The notes: generated by a model from the letters alone, not told the origin. Counted from the stretch's first letter, positions 23,001 through 33,922 are shown. The stretch: DNA of 64,000 nucleotides from Agapanthus africanus (GCA_030015575.1 CM057351.1:2748001-2812000), one strand, 5' to 3'. Numbers and translations: made by a program.

Positions 23001-24031
23001 TCTATAGTAGATTTGTAGCGAGAATTGTAGTATTCCTCGTTTTATACGTGGATGACATTCTCTTAATAGGAAATGACATTCCTATGCTACAATCTGTCAA
23101 GGGGTTCTTGTCGCACAGGTTCTCCATGAAAGACCTGGGTGATGCCTCTTACATCCTGGGGATCCGGATCCATCGTGATAGATCCAAGAGGATATTAGGA
23201 CTTTCACAGTCCAGGTACATCGACACCATACTGAAGAGGTTCAGTATGGAAGATTCCAAGCGCGGTAACCTACCGGCTTGTCACGGGATCACCCTCTCTA
23301 AAGAGATGTCTCCCAAGACTGATTTGGAGAGGGATCGCATGTCTATTATACCCTACGCTTCTGCGGTAGGCTCTATAATGTATGCGATGTTGTGTACCAG
23401 ACCGGATGTTGCTTATGCACTGAGTGTGGTAAGCCGGTATCAGTCTAACCCTGGGGAGAAACACTGGATAGCAGTAAAGAACATTCTCAAGTACCTGAGA
23501 AGGACTAAGGAGATGTTCTTGGTGTATGGCGGAAAAGACCTCCAGATCGAGGCCTTTGCTGACTCCAGCTTCCAGAGTGACAAGGATGATTCCAAGTCCA
23601 TGTCGGGTTTTGTCTTTACCCTCAATGGAGGGGCGGTGTGTTGGAAGAGTTCCAAACAGGAAACCGTTGCAGACTCGACGATGGAAGCGGAATACATCGC
23701 TGCATCTGATGCCGCAAAAGAAGCTGTCTGGATGAGGAAGTTCTTGAAAGAGCTTCAGGTGGTTCCGTCCATTGTTGATCCAATACCTCTGTATTGCGAC
23801 AACAACGGGGCTATAGCTTTAGCGAAGGAACCCAGGTCCCATCAGAGATCCAGACACATCTTAAGGCGGTATCACCTGATCAGGGAGATCGTGGATCGCC
23901 AGGAGATCGAGGTTCGGAGAGTCGCTTCAGAAGATAACACTGCAGATCCATTCACCAAGGCCTTGCCCCAGACTCGGTTCGAGCGGCTGATCGAGATGAT
24001 AGGTCTTCGATACGCCAGTACATGGCCTTAG
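20081..24031 (+). CDS. Copia gag-pol polyprotein, intact
   Basis: Single frame of 1316 residues from ATG 20081 (MTGLKLLLDKNKL); the frame is open slightly further upstream, but this is the first ATG and is conserved in Copia-3. Domain order is Copia-type: gag with zinc knuckle CFYCHKKGHWKNDC (256-269), aspartic protease WVLDTGSGSH (DTG at 306-308), GAG-pre-integrase WHCRLGHI (440-447), integrase with D502, D565 and E601 (35 residues between the last two), reverse transcriptase with first Asp at 904 (MDVKTAFLNG) and YVDD at 989-992, and RNase H with D1161, E1202 and D1240. The product would form the virus-like particle, copy the RNA and integrate the cDNA. Every catalytic residue checked is present, so it appears able to work and could serve its relatives in trans. 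Confidence 0.97.
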   Translation: MTGLKLLLDKNKLTWPNYKDWLRNVKIAITYDKLGYLLTTKAPPVPGPTSSVADKEIRKTWEIDSAKAKCLVLASMDNEHQRRHENMDLESIFLHTKELYGEQSRIARYEASKKLFSARMAVGSSVAEHVLKMIGYIEELADLGTTLESELYTDLVLQSLPSTYAQFILNFNLQEKEVELSELLNMLRSAEGTLQKGRETSTLFVGGSSSSRSKAKAKGKKKKAPAKPRGGVSKVDTKGKAKATKKAGKLVDKEECFYCHKKGHWKNDCRAWKARTQELKQVAASASGVYVIENCLSINSTSWVLDTGSGSHICNSLQALRNRRVLKAGDMTLRVANGASMDAKAVGDYHLGMSDGHVLVLRNCFFVPNATCNIISVSLVSKEGYEFAFVSNVVNIHLNQVLIGSGTLSNGIYVLNQPQIFNVQNTHKRKSPEINQTFLWHCRLGHINERRLTKLHSEGYLDSFEYQSYATCQSCLKRKMTKTPFTGHGVRASELLGLVHSDVCGPMSTHARSGYSYFITFTDDFSRYGYVFLMKHKSEAFGKFQEYKSEVEKQTGKSIKILRSDRGGEYLSAEFLDYLKENGILSQLTPPYTPQHNGVSERRNRTLLDMVRSMMSNAELPRSFWGYALESAAYLLNRVPTKTVPTTPYEMWCGKRPHLNHIKTWGSPAFVKKQHADKLEARSVLCKFVGYPKNSKGYFFYCEEEQKVLVSRHAHFLEHQFLEKEISGNAVELEEIPEPQTITESLVEPEGSTEQDIPTPLRRSSRQSHPPERYYGFLIDGDREDCIIDYDEPTSFQQAVQSVDSVKWLDAMRTEMESMYTNKVWTLDIAPDGVKPVGCKWIFKRKIGVDGQVKTYKARLVAKGFRQRPGLDYDETFSPVAMLKSIRILLVIAAFHDYEIWQMDVKTAFLNGNLEECVYMDQPEGFIQSGSSGKVCKLLKSIYGLKQASRSWNICFDETVKEFGFIKNPDEPCIYSRFVARIVVFLVLYVDDILLIGNDIPMLQSVKGFLSHRFSMKDLGDASYILGIRIHRDRSKRILGLSQSRYIDTILKRFSMEDSKRGNLPACHGITLSKEMSPKTDLERDRMSIIPYASAVGSIMYAMLCTRPDVAYALSVVSRYQSNPGEKHWIAVKNILKYLRRTKEMFLVYGGKDLQIEAFADSSFQSDKDDSKSMSGFVFTLNGGAVCWKSSKQETVADSTMEAEYIAASDAAKEAVWMRKFLKELQVVPSIVDPIPLYCDNNGAIALAKEPRSHQRSRHILRRYHLIREIVDRQEIEVRRVASEDNTADPFTKALPQTRFERLIEMIGLRYASTWP

Positions 24032-24045
24032 TGCAAGTGGGAGAT
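24031..24045 (+). other. Copia-2 polypurine tract
   Basis: GTGCAAGTGGGAGAT lies immediately before the 3' LTR and overlaps the last base of the stop codon. The same word precedes the 3' LTRs of Copia-3 and Copia-M. Confidence 0.85.
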
Positions 24046-26215
24046 TGTTAGTGTATATGCCCTAGAAGCCATTACTGTATCATACTAGTTTGTATATTAC
24101 TTAATGGAAGCTTGGGATATTCACCTTGTATATACAATCTTGCTCAGAATAGTAGTATGCAACTTGGTTTGTTTCTACTTCAATGTGTACATGTGTTTAT
24201 TTTAGTATATCGCCTATACACATTAGTGGAGCCCTTAGGATCTTTGCTTGATTACCAGCGTTGTGATGGCAGTCACACTAGTGGGGCTGGGTAATCTATA
24301 AGCACATCCTTATGCAGGTTCCTGGTCGCAGGACTATCGAGACAGGGCATCGATACTCCGGAGTAGACTAGCGCATGCGCTTCTCATCCCAGTGTGGGAG
24401 ACGGTATGTCCCACAGCCGTCGGTACGTCGTACTTGAGATAGTATGCGGGTGCTCGTTGGGTTACGAGTACACTGGACAGGACTCGTCGGGAACTGACTA
24501 GTTGGTATTATGCCTATCGTCAGTTATCAGTTCCCAGGTGACATGAGTACAGCTTAGTCCGCTGACTTAACACTGCACTTCGCCTCGAGTGTGTTCCCAC
24601 TGTACTTTGATTACTACCCTACCACGGCTCAAAGGAGTCGTGCAAACAGGTGGTAGTTGGGTACAGTCCCGAAGCACTTGGAGGCAGTGATGGTTAGACA
24701 GGATTCGTCTCTCCCGGTATTGGGGGTTGACATCGCGCTGTGTCTAGGAGAGCCATTACACGAGTAGTCCCTGGCCAGGGCAAACGAGATATACTGGTAG
24801 GCTTCCAGTGTTATCTCAGGGTGTTTTGGGCTTCACTCCGACACGACTTGTACCGCTATTGGGGGACTGACGTTTACCGCCCCCTAGGCCCGCCATACGA
24901 TGTATCAGACGAACAGACCTGTACGGAGAATGTCACATTCAGGCTCAGTAGGAGTTCAGATGGGTTTCGCCTCGTCAGTCTTCTTGTCGGCATTACCTGG
25001 GGACCGTTACGCACAGCTAGTGCCGCTTGCGGTCTGTGGTTAAACCCACTGCCAGCATAGTGTCGAGTCTTTAGAGTCCCACACAGAAAGCTTTTCGCCT
25101 TTAGGCAAAAGAGTAGAGGTCGCATGGTTTTGCGACAGGTCGCATGGTTTTGCGACAGGGTTCGGTCACATCCGTGCACTTGTGCACGTACAGTGTCCGG
25201 ACAGTTTACACTAGCGGGCTTTGGTTTAAGCCAGATCGTAGTGTACGTATTGGGATTGGATTTATCCAGTTTATATTCGTGTTCCTCGGAACGCGGATGC
25301 GGGTGTGTATGCACAGTTGACGGAGAGACAGAGGCAGAGGATTCTCATTAGGGTTGTTGACCGTTGACTGTTGACTATTGACTTTTTGGTCAACCCTAAT
25401 GAGAATATGATATGTGATTAACAATTATATTAATTAAGTATTGTTGACTTTTGTTGACTTGTTGACTTTGTTGACTTGTTGACTTTTGTTGACTTGTTGA
25501 CTTTGTTGACCGGTTGACTAGGATTGACTAGTTGACCATCATGATGACTATGGCTATCATTTCATGGCAAAGACTTTTTACTTGCTTGTTTCTTTTGTGA
25601 GAAATGAGTGCATGAAATGATTTAGCCATTTTGACTTGAACCATTTTACACAATACTTGATTATTATTTTTGTGATGATGGTTTTGGATTATGAGAGGGT
25701 GAAAGACAAAAGAGAGGCTCATTTCTCACTTGACCTTTCTCTCTCTTGTTCTTGAGCTCTCATACTCTTGCTATCACCCTCTTCCTCTTGCTCCCTCTCT
25801 TGACTCTATGGTTCACTTGTCTCATGAGTTGAGAACCAAGAACCATAGATAAAATCCCATACAAACTCTTCTCTACTCACTCTAGTTCACAAGGTTTAGC
25901 AAACCGAGTGAACTAGTTTCTTCAAAGTTCGAAGAAGGAGCCAAAGGTTGGAGCTTTCAGGTGGATCTATCTTCGGCGCAAGGAGACGACGGGAAGAAGC
26001 CGATCCGGACCACCATCGGAGTTTGAAGACGAAGGAGTTCAAGACAAGTAAGGTATAAACCCCCTAACCGAGTAGTTAACGACTCCTAGTTAGGTTGTTA
26101 GTTAGATGTTTAACAAAGATCCGGGTTTTAGGTCCATGTTACCACCTCTATAAAAATCGTTTTTTATCAAATTCCGCATGCCCGAAAGTACCGGGAGAGG
26201 TAGCATGGACTTACA
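24046..26215 (+). repeat. Copia-2 3' LTR
   Basis: 2170 bases, about 99 percent like the 5' LTR by eye. Differences include loss of GACG/GGAC-type bases near 24918 (a 4-base gap), one single-base gap near 24573, and a change in the TATA box at 25846-25854. Confidence 0.97.
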
Positions 26216-26220
26216 TGCAC
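26216..26220. repeat. Target-site duplication of Copia-2 (right)
   Basis: TGCAC, matching 15660-15664. Confidence 0.95.
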
Positions 26221-27420
26221 AACAACGGATATTCAAAACCAAATATTTGCCGTCCGGCAATAACCCAGGCGATTTCCTCAAATATCACCAATTACAACGA
26301 ATCCCGATATAATGAGGATGATCACCTAATTCCCAATAATTTACTCCCACTCATTATCTGTAGAACCATACAGATGTGAGAATCATACCTGGTGAATACA
26401 TACCCTGGAGCAAGGATCTAATTGGGAAATCAGTTTTCTTTTAACAATACACAGTGAAACTGAAACATGAAAATGTTTCGAAGGGGTATCCGGGTATTCC
26501 TAGTAATGCCTCTTCCATTATCAGATTCACAACTGTAACCGTATATTTCTTTGCCATCTCTCCAAATCCCTTTATATGTCTTTAGTCATTACCTTCTGTA
26601 CACCACCTTTACGCCAAATGATTTTCTTCATTCCCTACCGTTCGGCACCAGCCTATGGTTTGGAAGAAGACTATCCATTAAGCATAATGGGTGTACTCTC
26701 CTAATCCTAGGAGCACTCGCAACGCGAGAGAAAGTAAAGATAAAAGACAACTGAATAAACCTTATTCCTATTTCTCCTGAACCAGAATCCATCCCCGAAC
26801 TGGAACAAGTTCCTTCGAGTTCGTATATAACCATACGATGGATTATCCAAATAGCTGTGGATCTTCGTAGTGATACGGAGTGTTCTGGAGAAATACAAAG
26901 GTGAAGTAGGAGTGGCGATGAAATACTTGGTTTGGTCGTGAATAGCAGTCGCAATTTACTTTTCCCTCTTTCTAATCCCTTTATTTGTCTTTACTTAATA
27001 CCTTCTGTACACCACACTTAGGCTAATCAGCTTTCTTCATTCCCTACCTTTCGGTACCTACCTATGGTTTGGAAGAAGACTATCCAATTAGCATAATAGG
27101 TATACCGTCCTAATCCAAGGAACACTCGCAACCTGAGAGAAGGTAAAAGGAAAAGACAACTGAATAATCCTATTCATTTTCTCTAGAACCGGAAACCATC
27201 CTCGAATCTGGAACAAGTTCCTTCGAGTTCGTATATAACCATACGATGGTTTTATCCAATAGAAGTGGATGTTCGTAGTGATACGAAATGTTCCGGAGAA
27301 AAAGGGTAAAAGTAGGAGTGGCAATGAGGTATGCAACTCTGACAATCCAAAAGCCAGTGTTTTAAGAAGGTTCGGTTAACTTGGTCACTGAGTCATAGTC
27401 TAGGGTCGGGCCATGGTCGC
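26221..27420 (-). pseudogene. Copia-M gag region, replaced or eroded, with a 410-base duplication
   Basis: Minus-strand homology to the other leaders runs up to the gag start (GCGACCATGGCC on the minus strand, near 27415), but recognisable gag ends almost at once. The rest contains two tandem copies of a segment of about 400 bases (about 26567-26930 and 26976-27335). They share the words TATGGTTTGGAAGAAGACTA and GAACAAGTTCCTTCGAGTTC at matching offsets. I see no zinc knuckle or protease. It cannot code for a normal gag. Confidence 0.6.
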
Positions 27421-29697
27421 TGCCAAAGAGAGAGAGAAAAGAAACACTCTGCGTGCACTCTAACCTAGATCAGAATGGTTATCACTTTATCTAATCAGGA
27501 AACCTCCCACTGTAACCTTAAATTCTCCTCCAAACCTGAAAGAAGAATTAGTCGGGATCACCCGAGGAGTAAACTAACTCATCAGTGGGAATCGGGATCC
27601 AACTATCATCGCATGATAACGTGATGGAATCCACTCACGTTATCACACTCCAGAAGGTATGCGCATGCCTGGCAAGTTTCAGTTTTTTAGAAACTCCCGA
27701 TGTAATTTTTACCCCATGCTCTTATGACCTTGACTAAGGCCAACAAATCATAAGTCACATATCAAGTTCTACCCGTCATTGTCCAGGTTAATTTGAACCC
27801 ACCCATACAAGCCCTTGACTAGGGCCAACAAGGCTGTACGACTGTCCCAAACCAACGCATCTATCTATGCAACAGAAAGGTAACAAGCAGCTACCATACA
27901 CTATGCCTTGACTAAGGCCAACAAACATAGCATGAATACTAAGTGCTACCCATCTGAAATGACGGAGGGATACGAATGGTTTTTGGCGAAAAACCTTTAA
28001 CGTAATGAACTTGATATCGTTGAAGGAACCGGATAGCTTTTTATAAATATAGTGGCGAAAAGCTTTGCTAAAGAGGTCACTCCCGGTGAAGGGATCTCGG
28101 CTCTTTCCCCGTAGAATGAGGTGCAGGATATTCCAAATTAATACCGCGATGCAAAGCAAAAGGTAATCGACTATAGTGAAGTTATTACCCTGACATAAAC
28201 TTCTGTCCAAGGGGTCACTCTCGATGAAAGGATCTCGACCCTTGCTTCTTAGAATGAGGTGCTGGATATTCATAACCGAATACCACTGTGCAAAACAAAA
28301 GTGAACGTCCTCGCAATAACAGCTTTTTGAAAATTGTTCCAACAACATCAAACAGGTTTTTTTAGCTTGCATTGATCCGAATCAATGCAGTCCCATCAAT
28401 TGATCACACCAATAAAGAACGAAAATACGATGTACGTATATGCCATCCGCATTCGCCACTGGGTCCCGTCATCACCTGTTAGGTTACTTAACTAACGATA
28501 GAGCGGGGACTGGACTAGCACGGGTGTAAAATATATACAACATCTACTAGTATATATATCAATATATAATAATCGATCAGGGCGTGATAAATGCAACATC
28601 ATAGAAATGTAATAAGCATCACAGAACAATACAGATAATCTGGGAGCCCCGGGTTTCCTTTGAGCCGCAACTGAAACCCGACGTTCCCCTGGTCGTGTGG
28701 ATAGCATGTGCAATGAAAACCTAAACTCCTACGGGTGCGGCAAGTTACCCGCCAAAACCTGAAGCGGGGCAGCCCCCTTCAACAAAGTGAATGGACCACC
28801 CAGCACTTCACGGAATCCGGTAACTTGAGTACCCCTCTTTGGGTCAACCTATACCCCCTACGAGTGCGGCGAATAGGCCGCCAATTCTAGAGTAAAGCCC
28901 TCTCCGTCTCAAAGCCATGAGATGCGGGCTCGTTGCCCTCTAGAACCCGGCTATCCGTGCACCCCACCGCGGGGTAATTCTAGTATAGAAAATAAAATAT
29001 GTACAATGGGTACATCGACCTCAACCCGGTCGTGCCCCAAAAGAATAATATACAAACAGGCAGTGACGACAGTCCACATGTCGGACGTTCGTCCCGCAAT
29101 ATCAAATGTACAAATAAAACTAAACTATACTAACATTGCACCAAGCTATGAACCACGACAAATCCGCAACAACATAGAACATCAACGTGAATGTCACGTT
29201 CACAAATCTGTCTAAAAGAGCTATAGCAATTAGACAAGATTTACCGATCAAATGACATTCACGGTCACAGATAGTAATGTAAGTACTGCGAACTAATTTA
29301 TTTAAAATTTCGATCGACAAAATTTCCCGAAATGGGCCCCAGGTACAAATCCAGTACTCAAACAAAATCTGGGCCCTAACAAAATAATCCAGAAACCGCA
29401 ATTCCACACAAAAGACCAGCACAAGAAAAATGGTGCACTGAAGCCACATAACTGCGGCAGAAACGCGGCCAAAACGTGGGTAACGCCGCGGTTCCGCGGC
29501 GTTACTGTGGACTCACGCTACCAAATTTCTACAGATTTCTTAAAAAAGCCTGCCTGATTTTCTGACATACCCAAAATAATTTTTCAACCTCAAAAAAATT
29601 TCGACAGAAACTCAGAAAATTGAAATGCGGTTTCGGAAATTTTGATCGATCGATGCTTTAAACATGTTAGAACAAGCTAGTAAAGGTTAATGGAGTG
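27421..29697 (-). other. Copia-M leader with three hairpins and a tandem duplication
   Basis: Reverse-strand counterpart of the Copia-2 leader. The three hairpins are at 27724-27757, 27805-27842 and 27900-27930 (cores GGCCAA at 27738, 27823 and 27916; spacing 85 and 93). A unit of about 134 bases is duplicated at about 28070-28300, each copy containing AGAATGAGGTGC. A 194-residue open frame on the minus strand (27788-28372) crosses both the duplication and the hairpins and looks accidental. Confidence 0.65.
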
Positions 29698-29709
29698 GCT
29701 CTGATACCA
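29698..29709 (-). other. Copia-M primer-binding site
   Basis: Minus-strand TGGTATCAGAGC directly next to the right LTR. Confidence 0.9.
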
Positions 29710-31754
29710 TGTAAGTCTACGATAGCACCCCGGCCATCAATCCGAGGCCAAATGCGGAAACAAAAACTATTTACGAAACCGGTGCTATCGTAGTCTTTCA
29801 CCCGGATCGAACCATTAACGTCAAACTAGCTAACTACTAAGAAGTGAGAGTGGCTATACCGATCGATCCGTGTCCTTCGGTCTTTAGCCACCGTCTTTAG
29901 CTCCTTACGGCATCTCCGATCTCGCTCGGTCTCCGGTCTCCTCGTCGGAAAGGGCACCACATCTATGAATCCTTTTATGGGCTCCCGCTTCGAACCGAAG
30001 CAACTCGGACACGAAGTTTGCGAGCCGATGTGTCCAAGGTGAAGTAGAGAATGTGTGTGATAACTTTGTCTCTTGACACTCTAGGATTCTCAACACATGA
30101 GATGGTTATAGTGGAGGTAGAAGATGATACCATGGTGGATGTTGTGAGCAAGAAGAAGAAAGAAAAGAGAGGAGCCCTTTTGTGTTATTGTGTTGAGATG
30201 ATAAAATGAGAGCTAGCATAGAAATCCAAGAGCAAACCCAAGCCTATATGGCTGCCCTCTCTCTCTCTCCATCCATCAATTCAACACAATAAACAAATAT
30301 TAATGTGACAATAGCACAAATAAAAAGACCATGAGTCACTACCCATGTCCATGTCACATTAAATGCTCCTCATGATCATTTCTACTCATAATTTCCACTT
30401 GTAAACATTAATCCAAATGTTTACAACAATAAAAAGATATGGCAACATCTAAAGTAAACTCATGACGGATCACAAGGATACCCCTTACCTGTATATACAT
30501 ACCTGCATCCGCATTCCGACTGAATGCGAATGCAATGAGACGAAAGTAATCCAACAAATCTAATACTAGGATCCGGCTTAAACCAAAGCCCACTAGTATG
30601 ATCCGCCCGATCATGATCCGTGCACGACTGCACGTATATGATCGAACCATGCCATAATACCATACGGCCTCTACAACGTTTCCCCCGAAACTTTAGAAAC
30701 TGTCTGTAGGGACTCTAAAGACTCGTCAGTACACTGGCTGTGGATTTAACCACTAGCACGTCAGTGGTACTAGCTGTACGTAACGGGCTACCAGGTATTG
30801 ACAAAAAGGGAGGTCGATGAGCGAACTCATCCTGACACCCTACTGAGCCTGTCAGTGACAATATTCGTACAGTCCGGTCCGTTCGTCTATGAGTATCACA
30901 TGTCGGGCCTAGGGGGTTGGTAAAAGTCAGACCCCCAAAAGCGGTACAAGTCGTGTCGGAGTATAGCCCAGAACACCCTGAGATACTACTGGAATATCTA
31001 CCAGTAAATCTCCTGCCTTGGCCAAGGACTTCGTGTAATGGCTCTCCTAGACACAGCGCGATCTCACCCCCAATACCGGGAGATACGAAACCCCTGCCGA
31101 TCCGCTCACTGCCTCCATGTGGCTCGGGACTGTACCCAACTAAAACCTGTTTGCACGACTCCTTTGAGCCGTGGTAGGATAGTAATCAAAGCACGGTGGG
31201 AACTCACACGAGAAAAATGATGATCTCAGGTCGATGAACTAACCTGTACACATGTCACCAAGGAACTGCTATCTGACGTCAGGTATAATACCAACTAGCA
31301 TGTTCCCGGCGAGTCCTGTCCGGTGTACTCATAACCCAATGAGCACATGTATACATCTTAGGTGATCCAACTGACACCAATGTCTTGTGAGACCGGCCAC
31401 CGCCCATCGTCGGGGTCTCGACTGTATACACTAGTCTACTAATGGAGTTTCGATGCCCAGTCTCGAAACTCCCACGACTAGGGACCACTTTCAGGATGTG
31501 CTTATAGACTACCCAACTCTCACGTATATGATCGCCATCATACTAATGGTAGTCAAGCAAGAATCCTAAGGGCTCTATCAACGTGTAATAGTGATCTGTA
31601 AGATCACCTAAAGCATGTACACAATGATACAGATAAATCAGATAGCATACGATCATCTCGAGTAAGACTGTCTTACCCGCAAAGGTCCTCCCTCAATCAT
31701 TGCAATCACGTGCCTGCGATCCAATAATTGACTTTGAGGGCACTATATCCAACA
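29710..31754 (-). repeat. Copia-M 5' LTR
   Basis: TGTAAGTCTACGAT...TATCCAACA on the plus strand, 2045 bases, partner of 11381-13427. It is followed by target duplication CCTCT at 31755-31759. Confidence 0.9.
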
Positions 31755-31759
31755 CCTCT

Positions 31760-32223
31760 GTCCATTTCGTGAAGCAGTCCACAGAGACAAGAATGTATCT
31801 GTGTCCGCCCGTACCGGTAGGGAGTTGGCCCGCCATATCCATCCCCCATTGTGCAAACGGCCAAGAGGAATTGAGTGGAGTTAGTTCGGTGGTGGGGAGA
31901 CGAGGTATGTTGCCAAAGAGTTAGCAGTTCTTGCATCTTCTAATCAGCTTCTCGGCATCCTGGTGTATTATCGGCCAATAGTATTCTTGGAGCAGCGTCT
32001 TCTGGACCAGGGTGCGGGCACCTTGATGCGCTCTCCTGACCCCTTTGTGTATCTCTCGTAGAACGTAGTCTGCCTCGTAGGGGTCGACGCACCGGAGCAG
32101 AGGCTGAGTAAATGACTTCTTGTACAGTTTTCCATTGCTCCAGACGAAATGGCATGTTTTTGCCCGAAGCCGGCGAGCCTCTCCTCGATCTTCAGGAAGT
32201 ACACCGTCCTTCAGGAATTCCAC
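31760..32223 (-). pseudogene. Tat-Gypsy integrase, zinc domain and first half of core
   Basis: The zinc domain is visible from 32223 on the minus strand: HKGVRRAHQGARTL and then RRCKNC give the HHCC pattern (with the family's G-x-C-G region changed). The core follows (QWGMDMAGQLPTG, with the first catalytic Asp, then ILVSVDCFTKWTE), and breaks at the CCTCT target site where Copia-M inserted. The second half is at 11037-11375. Confidence 0.85.
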
Positions 32224-32710
32224 GAGGGGTTTTCTCCAATCTTGGCCTTCTTTCTGAGTTGTGTAGATTTGGAACGTTACCTCCCCATCTTCTACGCTGG
32301 GCCGTGATAAGACTTTGAAGAGGATATTTCTGGCTAGCCGAATAAGAGGAAGCGAGCTTGCTCAGAGCGTCGGCCCGGGTGTTCAAGTTTCTGGGAATCT
32401 GCTCCACTTGAACTTCTTCGAAATTCTTCCGAAGCCTTTTCACCTCGGCCAGGTATTTTATCATAAGTGGCTCTCGGGCCTCGAAACGCCCAGTTACTTG
32501 ACCGACGACTAGCACGGAGTCGCTGCGTACCCTGATGATCTGCAGCTTTACCCCGGGGGCGATTCGTAGACTTGCCAATAAAGGCTTGTATTCCGCGGCG
32601 TTGTTTGACGCCCTAAAACCGAGCTTTAAAGAGTGCTCCATCTCCGCCATATCCGGGCCGCAGATGATCAGGCCAGTGCTGCTCTCTTCCTCTGTAGAGG
32701 ATCCGTCCAC
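32192..32710 (-). pseudogene. Tat-Gypsy second (archaeal-type) RNase H
   Basis: Minus-strand frame of about 170 residues. Hallmarks are DGSSTEEESSTGLII (first Asp), FRASNNAAEYKPLLASL (catalytic Glu), VRSDSVLVVGQVTGRFEA (Asp), and QIPRNLNTRADALSKLAS (last Asp). This extra RNase H is specific to Tat-type Gypsy elements. The frame is open here, but the element around it is broken. Confidence 0.85.
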
Positions 32711-32719
32711 GTAGAGTAC

Positions 32720-33922
32720 CTAGTCCGGGACGGGGCCGGGCACTTCCTCGACTGAGGGACGCGGTTCGGGGCCTTACGCTGTTGTTTCTTCTTTAGTGGG
32801 GATGGTGCATTCGACAACAAAATCTGCTAAGACCTGTGCTTTGATGGCTTGTCTGGGACGGTATTTGATGTCAAATTGAGACAATTCCGACCTCATTTCT
32901 CCAAACGACCTGATGATTCAGGGGAGGCGAGAATAGACCCTAAAGGTCACTCAGTGAGGACGAGAATTGTGTGTGCTTGGAAATAGTGTCGAAGTTTTCT
33001 GAAGGCGACGACAAGTGCCAGGACTATTTTTTCTATGGCCGGGTATCTTGTTTACGCGTTCTTGAAAACATGGCTCACATAGTAGACCGGTCTTTGTATG
33101 CCTTCGAATTCTCTTACTGAGCCTGCAGCTTGGTTGGAGACAGCTAGAATAATAATATCTCATCGCCCTCGACCGGTCGGGTGAGTAGCGGGGGGAGGGT
33201 CGCTATGTGCGCCTTGAGTTGTTCGAAGGCATTCTGTCACTCCTCAGACCATTTGAACTTAGGAATTTTCTTTAGGGGCTTGAAGAACGGGAGGCACTTC
33301 TTTCCGGATCTGAACATAAAGCGACTCAGGGCAACCATCCTCCCCGTGAGTCACATGATATCGACATGGCTCTTGGGTGTTACCATGTTGAGGATGGCGC
33401 TGATTTTTTCTGGGTTTGTTTCGATTTCTCGGTGGGTAACCATGAACCCGGGGAACTTCCAACTGGTGACTTCGAACGCATACTTAGCTGGATTCAGTTT
33501 CATTTTGTAATTGCGCAAGACGTCGAATGTCTCGCCGAGGTTTTTAGGGTGCCCGGCTGATGAGGCGGATTTTACGAGCATGTCGTCGACGTAGACTTCC
33601 ATATTTCTTCCAATCTGCGGTTTGAACAGCTTGTTGACCAAGCGCTGATACGCGGCCCCAGCGTTCTTGAGTCCGAAGGGCATCATTTTGTCGCGGTATA
33701 CCCCAGTGGTGAAGGGGTTAGTTCTTCATCGGCCGGGTTCATCCGGATCTGATTGTAACCCGAGAAAACGTCCATGAAGCTCAGTAATTTGTAGCTGGCC
33801 GGACTGTCCACTAGCTGTTCTATCCGAGAAAGTGGATAGTTGTCTTTACGGCAGGCCTTGTTCAAATCCGTGAAATCGATGGACATGCGCCATTTCCCAT
33901 TTGCCTTTTTGACCATGACCAC
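32720..33922 (-). pseudogene. Tat-Gypsy reverse transcriptase and first RNase H
   Basis: RT blocks on the minus strand: GKWRMSIDFTDLNKAC (near 33890), FMDVFSGYNQIRM (near 33760), then a frame change near 33690 before MMPFGLKNAGAAYQRLVN and the active site YVDDMLVKS (near 33570-33600). RNase H remnants follow (RPVYYVSHVFKNA region near 33090, TRYPAIEK, then a stop). Several stops and frame changes exclude an intact polymerase. Confidence 0.85.

Larger units (their letters stand above)
15665..26215 (+). mobile_element. Copia-2: complete, young Copia retrotransposon (10.55 kb)
   Basis: All parts are present: 5' LTR 15665-17839, primer-binding site 17841-17852, leader to 20080, one uninterrupted gag-pol 20081-24031, purine tract 24031-24045, 3' LTR 24046-26215, and an exact TGCAC target duplication. 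The LTRs differ at about 20 positions plus two small indels over 2.17 kb, roughly 1 percent by eye. It is inserted in the pol region of Copia-M. The long LTRs and long leader recall Angela/BARE-type Copia elements, but this clade assignment is tentative. Confidence 0.97.
11381..31754 (-). mobile_element. Copia-M: minus-strand Copia, interrupted by Copia-2
   Basis: LTRs of 2047 and 2045 bases lie at 11381-13427 and 29710-31754, both TGTAAG...CCAACA on the plus strand. An exact CCTCT target duplication flanks the element. On the minus strand the primer-binding site TGGTATCAGAGC abuts the right LTR (29698-29709) and a purine tract AGTGCAAGTGGGAGAT abuts the left LTR (13428-13443). The internal region is 13428-15659 plus 26221-29709, split by Copia-2. 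The two LTRs differ by only roughly 2-3 percent by eye, but the pol region is full of stops and deletions. Confidence 0.9.

Noticed and set aside
27788..28372. 194-codon minus-strand ORF in Copia-M
   Set aside because: It lies in the untranslated leader, crosses the hairpins and a tandem duplication, and has no counterpart in the leaders of the related elements.
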